Shown here piece after piece: positions 14,984-22,857 of a stretch of DNA of 24,537 bases (position 1 is the first letter of the stretch; every line of letters starts with the position of its first letter). This DNA is from DAIDKA01 sp035506335. GTDB taxonomy: Bacteria; Pseudomonadota; Gammaproteobacteria; Steroidobacterales; Steroidobacteraceae. The translations under genes and the position numbers were made by a program. Where the stretch lies: contig DATJPN010000144.1 of the NCBI GenBank assembly GCA_035506335.1, positions 1 through 24,537 on the forward strand, written 5' to 3'. The notes beneath the pieces are model-generated. The model saw only the letters and a program-made list of their open reading frames with translations. It was not told where the DNA came from and did not search any database.

Positions 14984-15579
14984 TGTGCTCCAAGGCCGTC
15001 ATGCGGACGGGAGCGGCCATGCTGGTACTGGCCCTGTCGCTTTTTCCGCCCGGGTCGGCCGCCGATCGGCCCGCCGTGCCGCTCACCGCGATGGACTACA
15101 TCCAGATCGAGCAACTGGTTCACCGCCTGCACCTGAGCCTCGACTACTGCACGAATGGCGGCCGGGATTTCGCGGACCTGTTCATCCCGGGCGGGGAGTA
15201 CGTCATCGACTCGGGCGAGGGCCAGCCGAGCGTCCGGAACACGCGCGCCCAACTCATCGAACTCGCGGGGGGGCCGGACTGCAGCATCACCCGCTCGCCG
15301 CCGCGATCCTACATTCTGCACGCCGCCGAGAACCTCGTGATCGAGCCTGCGCCCGGCGGCGCACGCGGTACGTCCTACGCGATCTACCCGGCACGCGAGG
15401 GCAAGTACTTCAAGGACGACATCGCCGGCCAGGTCGGCCTGTATTTCGACGAATATGTCCGCACCGATGCGGGATGGCGCTTTCGTTCGCGTCGCCATGT
15501 CCAGCGGGTCGATCCCGACGCCCTCGCCGCCCGCATGGCTCCCGGGATCCCGCACCGGGAATCGCAGCCGAAGCCCTAA
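14983..15579 (+). CDS. Exported single-domain SnoaL-like protein
   Basis: This encodes 198 residues: a Sec leader (1 to ~27, cleavage near GSA/AD) and one SnoaL_4-type domain. It has the typical start DYIQIEQLVHRLHLSLDYC, then DFADLFIPGGEYVID, and ends with DEYVRTDAGWRFRSRRHVQR. Related folds include bile-acid 7-alpha-dehydratase and scytalone dehydratase, so a dehydratase or isomerase role is plausible but unproven; the catalytic His/Asp pair cannot be assigned by eye. The ATG at 14983 overlaps the TGA of the amidohydrolase gene; an in-frame ATG at 15001 would still leave a leader. It is the last gene of the plus operon. Its TAA stop overlaps the TAG stop of the convergent esterase gene by four bases. 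Confidence 0.8.
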   Translation: MCSKAVMRTGAAMLVLALSLFPPGSAADRPAVPLTAMDYIQIEQLVHRLHLSLDYCTNGGRDFADLFIPGGEYVIDSGEGQPSVRNTRAQLIELAGGPDCSITRSPPRSYILHAAENLVIEPAPGGARGTSYAIYPAREGKYFKDDIAGQVGLYFDEYVRTDAGWRFRSRRHVQRVDPDALAARMAPGIPHRESQPKP

Positions 15580-17168
15580 CGCCCGGCGTGCTGCAGGCGC
15601 CGGTAGCGGAAGTAGGCGTCCACCGCCTGCAGCTGCTGCAGGTTGGGCAGCGGGCGCGCGCCCGGTGTCGCATCGAGCACCATGGCCTGCTGTGTGGTGT
15701 CAAAGGCCGGCCAGGGCGGCAGCCCGGGTCCGTTGGGATCTGCGCGGGCCGCGAAATTGACCCAGTACCGCATGATCAGCTGCGACATGCGCAGGTCCTG
15801 CGGGCGGGGCTGTCTCTCCGGTGTGTCCCGCTGCGAGGACGCGCCGAGTGTGCCAAACACATAGGGCAGCTCGGCTGCATGGAGCGGCCCGTCCGGTGAC
15901 TGCGGTGTACGATGATCGAAGTAGTAGACGAACGCCTTGCTCCGGCCGTGAGCGCTCTGCAGGCTCGCCCAGGCCCAGGTCTGCCACCCGAAGGAGATGT
16001 CCCGGAACAGGTCGGCGCCGGCGCGTTCGGCCTGGCGCCGGTCGGCATGCGGGTAGGCCGCCAGGATCAGTTCGGCGCGATCGCCATAACCGGTCCGAAC
16101 CTGCTGCTCATCCAGTGGCCCCACGAGGCCCGGGCGCAGGAACAGCCCACCTTCGTTGGAATTGAAGCCGACCAGCACGGGTGTGTCGTTGAAACGGCCC
16201 TGGCTGTAAAGCACGTACTGGTCGCCGGGCAGCATCCTGCCGTCCAGGACGGGCCAGAACCCCTCGTGGAACGTGTCGAGCGGCGCCGACTGGATGCGCG
16301 TCGCCGGCAGGGCACGCGCCGCGTCGATGTCCCGGGCCCCCAGTCGCTCCAGGAACGCCTGGCCGCGCTGTTCCGCGTCCGACAGCGTCCAGACCATCTC
16401 TCCGGCTTCATGGTCGAGGCGCGCCGGTGAGAACGACCCCCCGCTTTCGCAGATCACGCGCTGAAACAGTCCGTGCGCGGGAGGAGCGGCCGCCAGCATG
16501 CTGACGGCGATTCCTCCGGCGGACTCGCCGAAGATCGTGACGCGCCGCGGGTCGCCGCCGAAGCGGGCGATATTGCGTTGTACCCAGCGCAGGCCGGCAA
16601 CCATGTCCTGGAGGCCATAGTTGCCCGAGCTCCCGCCGCCTTCCCGGGACAATTGTGGATGCGCCAGAAAGCCAAATGCCCCCACCCGATAGGCGAGGCT
16701 GACGAGCACGACACCCGCGCGCGCCAAGGCGCTGCCATCGTAGGTCGGCGTGCTGGTCATGCCGCTCATGAACCCGCCTCCGTAAATCCACACCATCACC
16801 GGGCGGCGCTCGCTGGCGCGTGCCGCAGCCGTCCATACATTCAGGTACAGGCAATCCTCGCTGATGGGGGCAGCCGAACCGCTCGCGGTGCTCCGCGGCG
16901 CGTCCTGCATGCACGCGGGTGCAAAGTCCAGCGCCCTGCGCACCCCCCTCCAGGCCTTCGCAGGCTGCGGTGGGCGCCAGCGCAGCGGGCCGACGGGCGC
17001 GGCCGCGAAGGGGATGCCCTTGTACGCTGCGACCCCGTCGGAGAGGACACCGAGGAGTGCGCCGCCGCTCACCTGCACGCGCGTGACCGTCGCGGCGGCC
17101 GTGGCTGCCGCCAGCGGCGTGACGCATGCCAGCAGCGCGGCGATCCCGGCGGTGCGGGCCCGGATCAT
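15576..17168 (-). CDS. Exported type-B carboxylesterase
   Basis: This encodes a complete 530-residue type-B carboxylesterase with a Sec leader (1 to ~25, Ala-rich). The substrate-side strand KGIPFAAAPVG.LRWRPPQP is at 50-69 and SEDCLYLNVW at 103-112. The oxyanion loop is YGGG (129-132), with Tyr replacing the usual His. Ser216 is in GESAGG, Glu339 in NSNEGG and His430 in LHAAELPYVFG. It is closely related to the esterase at 18189-19838: both have GW(Q/H)TW(A/T)WA.LQS and ESGGSF(S/A)P segments, so the two look like tandem duplicates separated by an alpha/beta hydrolase gene. The ATG at 17166-17168 overlaps the TGA of that hydrolase (ATGA), so translation is coupled. The ester substrate is unknown; periplasmic action is inferred from the leader. 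Confidence 0.95.
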   Translation of the reverse strand: MIRARTAGIAALLACVTPLAAATAAATVTRVQVSGGALLGVLSDGVAAYKGIPFAAAPVGPLRWRPPQPAKAWRGVRRALDFAPACMQDAPRSTASGSAAPISEDCLYLNVWTAAARASERRPVMVWIYGGGFMSGMTSTPTYDGSALARAGVVLVSLAYRVGAFGFLAHPQLSREGGGSSGNYGLQDMVAGLRWVQRNIARFGGDPRRVTIFGESAGGIAVSMLAAAPPAHGLFQRVICESGGSFSPARLDHEAGEMVWTLSDAEQRGQAFLERLGARDIDAARALPATRIQSAPLDTFHEGFWPVLDGRMLPGDQYVLYSQGRFNDTPVLVGFNSNEGGLFLRPGLVGPLDEQQVRTGYGDRAELILAAYPHADRRQAERAGADLFRDISFGWQTWAWASLQSAHGRSKAFVYYFDHRTPQSPDGPLHAAELPYVFGTLGASSQRDTPERQPRPQDLRMSQLIMRYWVNFAARADPNGPGLPPWPAFDTTQQAMVLDATPGARPLPNLQQLQAVDAYFRYRRLQHAGR

Positions 17169-18163
17169 GGCGCCAGATGCCTGGATTCAAAGGTCCAGGC
17201 CTTGTCACGGCAGAGTCCGCATCCGGTGCCCACGAAGCGCGCGGCCGCGGTCTTGTCTCCCCGCAGCTGCCAGTCAAGCCAGCTGACGGCCACCTGGGCT
17301 ACCGCCCCGCCATTGGGAGCCAGGTACGTACCCCCATGGCCGACACCGAGCAGGTTTGCGACTGCCACCGGAACCTGATCGAGGCGCCGGTAATCATCCA
17401 TGCCATTGGCATAGGCGATGTCCGTCGGACCGCCGAGGATGTACAGGGTGGGAGAATGCACTCTCCGGAGGGTCTGCTTGTGCAGGTTCACGTCGGCCAT
17501 GGGGCTGTTCGGCGTAATGAAGATTCCGGTGTTCTGCAGCACCAGCGTCCTGACTCGCGGGTCAGCGGCCATCTTGATGGCCTGCAGCCCCCCGCAACTC
17601 CAGCCCGAGAGTGCGATGGCGTGAGCATCGATGCGGTCATGGTATGCACTGCCCGGGCGCGCGTTCTCCTCGAGCGCCCAGTCGATCGCCACGATGAGCT
17701 GCGATGCCAGCGTGCCGGGCGGCGGCACTTCCCCGGGAGCGGGCTTCGGCGCCGGTTGCTGTGGCGGTGCGCCCGGACCGCTGAGGATGCGCCCACTGGC
17801 GATCACCAGGTAACCATGCGAAGCCAGTTCCAGCAGATGGAAGCGGCTGCTCGCCCCGTCCGCGGAGCAGCCACCATTTCCCCACGCGACGACCCCGAGC
17901 TTGAGCGTGCCCAGCCGCGCCAGATCGGCAGGCCGATACACCACGTGGAATGGCAGCGAGGCCACCTCCTCCTTGAGCGCCGGATACGGCCCGCTACCCA
18001 CAGGGTCGGGCAGCTTCGCCGCCTCGGCCATCGCCTGCTCGATGGCATTCGTCCCAGCCACCGCCGGCGTCCGCGGCGCCGGATCAGCCGCAGAAGTGGC
18101 TGCAGTGAAGGCAAGCGCGGCGACAACGGCACCGGCGATGCCCGCGCGAAGCGGTTTCGTCAT
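17165..18163 (-). CDS. Exported alpha/beta hydrolase
   Basis: This encodes a 332-residue alpha/beta hydrolase with a Sec leader (1 to ~25, cleavage after TSA). The nucleophile elbow is GWSCGG (Ser189), the likely acid is Asp248 in GGPTDIAYAN and the likely His is His276 in GVGHGGTY. The strand GVVAWGNGGCSADG near 90-103 gives the oxyanion side, and a Pro-rich loop (PPQQPAPKPAPGEVPPP, ~133-149) interrupts the domain. The shape resembles dienelactone-hydrolase or polyester-hydrolase relatives rather than type-B esterases. Cysteines at the C-terminus (GTGCGLC) may form a disulfide. The ATG at 18161-18163 has GAGGAG 8 bases upstream. It lies 25 bases after one esterase and overlaps the next by four bases, so all three form an operon. 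The substrate is unknown. Confidence 0.87.
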   Translation of the reverse strand: MTKPLRAGIAGAVVAALAFTAATSAADPAPRTPAVAGTNAIEQAMAEAAKLPDPVGSGPYPALKEEVASLPFHVVYRPADLARLGTLKLGVVAWGNGGCSADGASSRFHLLELASHGYLVIASGRILSGPGAPPQQPAPKPAPGEVPPPGTLASQLIVAIDWALEENARPGSAYHDRIDAHAIALSGWSCGGLQAIKMAADPRVRTLVLQNTGIFITPNSPMADVNLHKQTLRRVHSPTLYILGGPTDIAYANGMDDYRRLDQVPVAVANLLGVGHGGTYLAPNGGAVAQVAVSWLDWQLRGDKTAAARFVGTGCGLCRDKAWTFESRHLAP

Positions 18164-18188
18164 GATCGATTCTCCTCAGTCCCGGAAT

Positions 18189-19838
18189 TCACCTACCGGA
18201 CGCCTGCGTCGACGCAGGGGGCGCATCGTCGATCCGCGCCGCACGCGCGCCCTGCGCACTGCGTCGCCAGGCGTAGTACTCGTCTAGCACCGTCAGGCCG
18301 GCCACGTCGACCGGCGCTCCGGCATGCGCCTCCTGGTCAATGTGCATCATCACGGGGTGCAACTCGCGGAAGGGCGGCCAGTTCGGGACACCGTCGCCGT
18401 TTGGATCGCCGTTGCGCGCGAAATTGGTCCAGTAGCGGATCATGGCCTCGGAGATGCCGCGAGCGGAGGCGTCCGGTGAGGAGCCGCGCACCGTCCCGAG
18501 ATGGCCGAAGACATACGGGATCTCCAGACCGTGTGGCGCGCCGGAATCGATCGGCGCCGGCACGCCGGCGTCCTGCGGGTGCCGATCGAAAAAGTACAGG
18601 AAGACCTTGCCTGTGCCCGTACGCGACTGCAATCGGGCCCAGGTCCAGGTATGCCAGCCATACCAGGCATCGCGGATCAGGTCGCGGCCGCTGCGGGCGA
18701 CGACGGTGGCGCTGCCCGCGGGGTAGGCCGCCAGCAGGCGCTCGGCGAAGGGCCCGTAGCGCCGCCGGACACCCGCCGCATACTCGACCGCAGTCATCCC
18801 GCTGGCAAAGCTCGCGCCCTCATCGGAGTTGTAGCCGATCAGGACCGGAACATCGTTGTAGTGGCCCTCCGCATACAGCGAGTACTGCTCCGCCGGGATC
18901 GCCCAGCCGTCGACCACGGGCCAGAATGGGCCATGATCGCTGGCGGCCGCCATGATCCGGTCTGCCGGCATCCGGCGCAGCTCGGCGATGGATCTCGCGC
19001 CGGCATTCCCGGCCAGGAGGATCCCCGCGCGTTCCGCATCCGCGAGCAGTCGCATGCTCTCGCCCGGCGGACCCGCCGGACGAGGCGGTGCAAATGAACC
19101 GCCGCTTTCGGAGATGGCCCGCGCGAACAGCCCTCTTGCCAGGGGCGAAGCGCACAGCATGCTGACGGCATGGGCTCCCGCCGATTCACCGAAGATCGTG
19201 ACCTGGTGCGGATCCCCGCCGAAGGCGGCGACGTTGCGGTGAATCCACTCGAGGGCCGCGATCATGTCGAGCAGGCCGTAGTTGCCCGAGACCTGCCGAG
19301 CGGACTCGGCGCGAAGCTGTGGATGGGCCAGGAACCCGAACGGCCCGAGCCGGTAGGAGATGCTGACCAGCACCACGCCGCGGCGGGCCAGGACCTCACC
19401 CGTGGTCAGCGGCGAGTCAGCAGTGCCGCCCGTCATGCCGCCACCGTGGATCCAGACCATCACCGGCTGATGGCCGGATGCCCGGGCCACCCCTGTCCAG
19501 ACATTGAGATACAGGCAGTCCTCGCTCCCGACGATGCTTCGGCGGGCCTCGTCTGCGACAGTCGGCGACGCCTGGACGCACGGTGATGCGAACGACTTCG
19601 CGGGCCGGACGCCGTTCCACCCCGCGGCCGGCTGCGGCGCCCGCCAGCGCAGCCCGCCCACGGGTGGCGCCGCGAAGGGCACGCCGCGATAGACGTCCAG
19701 CGACTGCTCGCGCACCCCTTCGATGACCCCCTGCTCGACCGTTGCCCTCGGATCGGTGGCCAGGGCCAATTCGCAGGCCAGCACTCCGGTAGCGAAGGCC
19801 AGAATCGCGCTCCGCCGTGCTCTCACGCACCGTTTCAT
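18189..19838 (-). CDS. Exported type-B carboxylesterase
   Basis: This encodes a complete type-B carboxylesterase, 549 residues from the ATG at 19836-19838. That start gives a good Sec leader (MKRCVRARRSAILAFATG..., cleavage after LALA); an ATG at 19857-19859 adds seven residues and neither has a strong ribosome site. The VLAC in the leader is a marginal lipobox. The oxyanion loop HGGG is at 131-134, Ser219 in GESAGA, Glu340 in NSDEGA and His436 in PHGLEIPYVFG. It is the first gene of the esterase-hydrolase-esterase operon and is strongly similar to the third gene, 15576-17168. Its start faces the divergent esterase at 19916 across a gap of about 77 bases. The substrate is unknown. Confidence 0.93.
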   Translation of the reverse strand: MKRCVRARRSAILAFATGVLACELALATDPRATVEQGVIEGVREQSLDVYRGVPFAAPPVGGLRWRAPQPAAGWNGVRPAKSFASPCVQASPTVADEARRSIVGSEDCLYLNVWTGVARASGHQPVMVWIHGGGMTGGTADSPLTTGEVLARRGVVLVSISYRLGPFGFLAHPQLRAESARQVSGNYGLLDMIAALEWIHRNVAAFGGDPHQVTIFGESAGAHAVSMLCASPLARGLFARAISESGGSFAPPRPAGPPGESMRLLADAERAGILLAGNAGARSIAELRRMPADRIMAAASDHGPFWPVVDGWAIPAEQYSLYAEGHYNDVPVLIGYNSDEGASFASGMTAVEYAAGVRRRYGPFAERLLAAYPAGSATVVARSGRDLIRDAWYGWHTWTWARLQSRTGTGKVFLYFFDRHPQDAGVPAPIDSGAPHGLEIPYVFGHLGTVRGSSPDASARGISEAMIRYWTNFARNGDPNGDGVPNWPPFRELHPVMMHIDQEAHAGAPVDVAGLTVLDEYYAWRRSAQGARAARIDDAPPASTQASGR

Positions 19839-19853
19839 CCGGCCGGGTCTTCT

Positions 19854-19903
19854 ATACATGCAAAGCGAGTTCCTGCTAGGCTGCCCGCTGCGGTTGCATA
19901 CAT
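19854..19903. promoter_or_regulatory. Imperfect inverted repeat between divergent esterase genes
   Basis: ATACATGCAA (19854-19863) and TTGCATACAT (19894-19903) are inverted copies that match at 8 of 10 bases, about 30 bases apart, in the short gap between two divergent esterase genes. The right arm ends 12 bases before the ATG at 19916. The arms could bind one regulator that controls both genes, but the match is weak. Confidence 0.25.
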
Positions 19904-19915
19904 TCGAGGCAGACA

Positions 19916-21490
19916 ATGATAATCAAGGCCCGACACCTCCGCCACCTGCTGCCCGTCCTCGTGGCCTGTGCCTCCACCGCCCTTGCTGGCATGTCCGGAC
20001 CGGTCGCGACCCGCAGTGGTCCCGTTGTGGGTGTGGCGACCGTGAACACCGCGGTGACGGCGTTCAAGGGCATACCCTATGCCGCAAGCACCTCCGGCGC
20101 TGCCCGCTGGCGTCCGCCCCAGCCACATGCGCCCTGGCGTCAGCCGCTGCGAGCCGATCACTTCGGTGCCCGCTGTCCCCAGGCGCCGTCCCAGGGCGAC
20201 ACGCAGCCGGCGCAGGATCTGCCAACGAGCGAGGACTGTCTCTTCCTCAACGTGTGGACGCCGGCCCGCGCTCGCGGCGAACGCCTGCCGGTCATGGTCT
20301 GGGTACACGGTGGCGCCTTCATCAACGGCTCGGGCGCGAGTTATGGCGATGCGTGGGCCGATGCGTCGAGCCTCGCGGCCCAGGGCGTCGTGCTGGTGAC
20401 GGTGAATCATCGCCTGGGGATCTTCGGCTATTTTGTCCATCCCGATCTGGTGGCCGAGTCGCCGCATCACAGTGCAGGCAATTACGGACTGCTCGATGTC
20501 ATCGCGGCGCTGCGGTGGGTGCACGAGAACATCGCGGAATTCGGCGGCGATCCGGCCAACGTCACCCTGTTTGGCCACTCCTCGGGCAGCGGGATCGTGA
20601 CCAACCTCCTCGCGGTGCCGCAGGCGGCCGGCCTGATGCAGCGCGCCATCGCAGAGGGGGGCGGATCCATGTTCTACCGTGCGCCAAGGACCATGCAATG
20701 GGCGTTGCAGGACGGCGTGCGGTTCGCGCACGCGCGCGGCGCGGCTACGCTTGCGCAGCTGCGTGCGCAGCCCGCCGACAGCCTCGTCACCCCCCAACCC
20801 GGTGAATTCGAGCCGGTCGTCGACGGCTGGGTCTATCCCAGAAGTCTGTTCGACACACTGGCCGCGCGCGACGGCAACGAGGTGCCGTTGCTCATCGGTT
20901 CGAACTCCGATGAAGCCCAGCCGGTGCAGGGGGCGACCGTGGCCAGCTATCTTGCGGAAGTCCACAAGCGCTACGGCACCGGCGCGGATCAGGTGCTGGC
21001 CGCTGTCCCGGCGCGTACCGACGCGGATGCCCCCCGGGCTTTCAAGGGAATCGACATGCTCGAAGCCGAAGCGATCCACACGACTCTCGCCGATCTTGCC
21101 GATTGCGCGCCGGCCCGTGACGGCCTGCCCCGCGTCTATCAATATCATTTCGACCACACGCCGCCGGCATCAGCCGGTGGGCGCCGTCTCGAAGGCGCGT
21201 TTCATGGTGCGGAGCTCCCCTATGTCTTCCATGCCATCGAAGGTGAGGCCCGGGCCTGGACGTCGATCGACAGGCACCTGGAGCAGCTGATAACCGGCTA
21301 CTGGCTGAATTTCGCACGCACGGGAGACGTGAACGGCCCCGGCCTGCCACACTGGCCGACCCTGCGCGAGCAGCCCGGCGCAGTCATGCACTTCAGCGAC
21401 GATGCCCGCCTGGGCGGGCGTGTGAACATGGAAGGCGTTGCGCTGCTGCAGCGCATCTACTATGGCCGGACCGTCAACCACTGCCACTGA
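19916..21490 (+). CDS. Type-B carboxylesterase with atypical GHSSGS elbow
   Basis: This encodes a 524-residue type-B carboxylesterase. FKGIPYA.. is at 50-56, SEDCLFLNVWTPAR at 105-118, and the oxyanion loop is HGGA (131-134). The nucleophile Ser222 sits in FGHSSGSG, where most relatives have GESAGG; Glu333 in NSDEAQ and His430 in FHGAELPYVF are conserved, so the enzyme should be active. The missing acidic residue before Ser and the HGGA loop suggest altered specificity. The ATG at 19916 has GAGG 7 bases upstream. The leader contains LVAC (15-18), a valid lipobox, but also a good Sec site after TALA (24), so it is either a lipoprotein or a secreted protein. The gene is monocistronic: divergent from 19838 and convergent with the MetE-core gene, 53 bases away. 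Confidence 0.93.
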   Translation: MIIKARHLRHLLPVLVACASTALAGMSGPVATRSGPVVGVATVNTAVTAFKGIPYAASTSGAARWRPPQPHAPWRQPLRADHFGARCPQAPSQGDTQPAQDLPTSEDCLFLNVWTPARARGERLPVMVWVHGGAFINGSGASYGDAWADASSLAAQGVVLVTVNHRLGIFGYFVHPDLVAESPHHSAGNYGLLDVIAALRWVHENIAEFGGDPANVTLFGHSSGSGIVTNLLAVPQAAGLMQRAIAEGGGSMFYRAPRTMQWALQDGVRFAHARGAATLAQLRAQPADSLVTPQPGEFEPVVDGWVYPRSLFDTLAARDGNEVPLLIGSNSDEAQPVQGATVASYLAEVHKRYGTGADQVLAAVPARTDADAPRAFKGIDMLEAEAIHTTLADLADCAPARDGLPRVYQYHFDHTPPASAGGRRLEGAFHGAELPYVFHAIEGEARAWTSIDRHLEQLITGYWLNFARTGDVNGPGLPHWPTLREQPGAVMHFSDDARLGGRVNMEGVALLQRIYYGRTVNHCH

Positions 21491-21543
21491 CCGCGACGAC
21501 CGAGGGGCGCGGCAGGCGCATCGGACAGCCCGGCGCACGCGGG

Positions 21544-22671
21544 TCAGCCCCAGACCTGTCGGGCGGTCTCCACGACCAGCTCCAGCTTGCGCGCCTCCTC
21601 ATCCTCGGTGAGCAGATTGCCGCGGTGGGTGGATGCGAACCCGCACTGGGGACTCAGGGCCAGTGACTCGAGCGGAACATACCTGGCGGCGGCGTCGATC
21701 CGCCGCCGCAGACCATCGATCGACTCGAGCGCCCCGGACTTGGTGGTCACGAGCCCGAGCACGACCATCCTGCCCCTGGGAACGAAGCGCAGCGGCTCGA
21801 AGCCACCGGAGCGCTCGTCATCGAACTCCAGCAGGAAGCGCTCGGTGTCGACTTCATTGAACAGCCGCTCGGCGACGCGCTCGTAGCTGCCGGAGCCGGC
21901 CCAGGCACTGCGGTGATTGCCGCGGCACATGTGCACGCCGCGGGTGATGCCGGCGCGCCTCGCGCGGCCGAGAACGGCGTTGTCGGCCGCGATCGTCTCC
22001 GCCAGGACCTGCTCGAATCCGATCGTGTTCCACTTCTGCCGCCGTTGCTCATCGAGCAGGTCCGTATAGCGCAGCGAATCGAGCTGGATGTACGGGACGC
22101 CATCACGCACCAGCCCGTCGACCTCGGCCTGGCAGATGGCGGTCAGGTCGTTCAGCATCTCCTCGCGCCGCGGATAGATCGCCTCGGTGAGCCCGGGCTG
22201 GTACAGGTGCATGATGGTGTGCGGGCTGGGCAGGGTCACCTTGAAGGGCCCACCGGCGTGCAGCGCCAGGAATCGCGACTCCACTTCGGTGAAGCGCCCC
22301 TGCGTGGTGAGCCTGCCCACGACACGGATCACCGGAACCGCGGAGTCTTCCCGGGCTATGGTTTCGCTCGGGCCATGCCACATGGTCCTCACCGCCGGCG
22401 GGGGCGGCTCGTTGAACTTCGCCAGACCCCGCACGTTCTCCAGTATGCCTCCGAGCCAGCTCGTGCGCCGGAATTCGCCGTCGGTCAGGACGCTGATGCC
22501 GGTTCGACGTTGCAGCGCCAGCACGGCAAGGATCGCCCTGTCTTCCTCGGCCCGCAGCTGCGCCGGCTCCAGTCGCCCCTCGGCGCAGGCCTGCCTGGCA
22601 TCCAGCAGCGACTTTGGCCGCAGCAGGCTGCCGACGTGATCGGCCCGATAGGTGTTTGCGCTGTTGATCAT
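21544..22671 (-). CDS. MetE C-terminal-domain-like zinc protein, second copy
   Basis: This encodes a 375-residue protein of the cobalamin-independent methionine synthase catalytic-domain family. The zinc ligands are His247 and Cys249 in GVHMCRGNHRS, Glu282 in LLEFDDE and Cys343 in LSPQCGFAS. The N-terminal RADHVGSLLRP (9-19) and the LTDGEFRR strand (62-69) are the substrate-side motifs of the short 'methionine synthase II' group. It is more typical of that group than the 8907-10076 paralogue, from which it is clearly divergent. The ATG at 22669-22671 has GGAG 7 bases upstream. It follows the DoxX-like reading frame by 28 bases (counted from the displaced stop at 22700) and is the last gene of the CapA-DoxX-MetE operon. 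A methyl- or alkyl-transfer role outside methionine synthesis is likely from context but unproven. Confidence 0.87.
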   Translation of the reverse strand: MINSANTYRADHVGSLLRPKSLLDARQACAEGRLEPAQLRAEEDRAILAVLALQRRTGISVLTDGEFRRTSWLGGILENVRGLAKFNEPPPPAVRTMWHGPSETIAREDSAVPVIRVVGRLTTQGRFTEVESRFLALHAGGPFKVTLPSPHTIMHLYQPGLTEAIYPRREEMLNDLTAICQAEVDGLVRDGVPYIQLDSLRYTDLLDEQRRQKWNTIGFEQVLAETIAADNAVLGRARRAGITRGVHMCRGNHRSAWAGSGSYERVAERLFNEVDTERFLLEFDDERSGGFEPLRFVPRGRMVVLGLVTTKSGALESIDGLRRRIDAAARYVPLESLALSPQCGFASTHRGNLLTEDEEARKLELVVETARQVWG

Positions 22672-22699
22672 TGCGGGGCTCCGCCGGCCGGCCCGGCAT

Positions 22700-22857
22700 T
22701 CATGGATTGTTCGAGCCGCGGCGCCGGCGCGCCCGGTCTCGCAGCACGGCGAGCAGCACGACGCTGCTGGCCACGAGTGTGGGGACGAGGTCGTACCCGA
22801 AGTCGAAGATCCGGCTCAGGTGCATGGGCCCTCCGTCCACCAGGGCCACGGTGAGGC
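22700..22857 (-). other. Displaced C-terminal coding segment of the DoxX-like gene
   Basis: This out-of-frame segment encodes about 52 residues that look like the natural end of the DoxX-like protein: a short amphipathic part, FDFGYDLVPTLVASSVVLLAVL as the final membrane helix, and a basic RDRARRRR tail that satisfies the positive-inside rule. The homologue at 11542 also ends with a last membrane helix. No start codon with a ribosome site fits an independent gene. Confidence 0.65.

Noticed and set aside
17126..18955. 609-codon plus-strand frame opposite the esterase-hydrolase operon
   Set aside because: Arg/Ser/Pro-rich translation without motifs; the opposite strand encodes complete catalytic triads.
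21487..21547. CTGACC/GGTCAG inverted repeat as terminator between convergent genes
   Set aside because: The 49-base loop is too long, the arms are only 6 bases and include both stop codons, and there is no T-tract.
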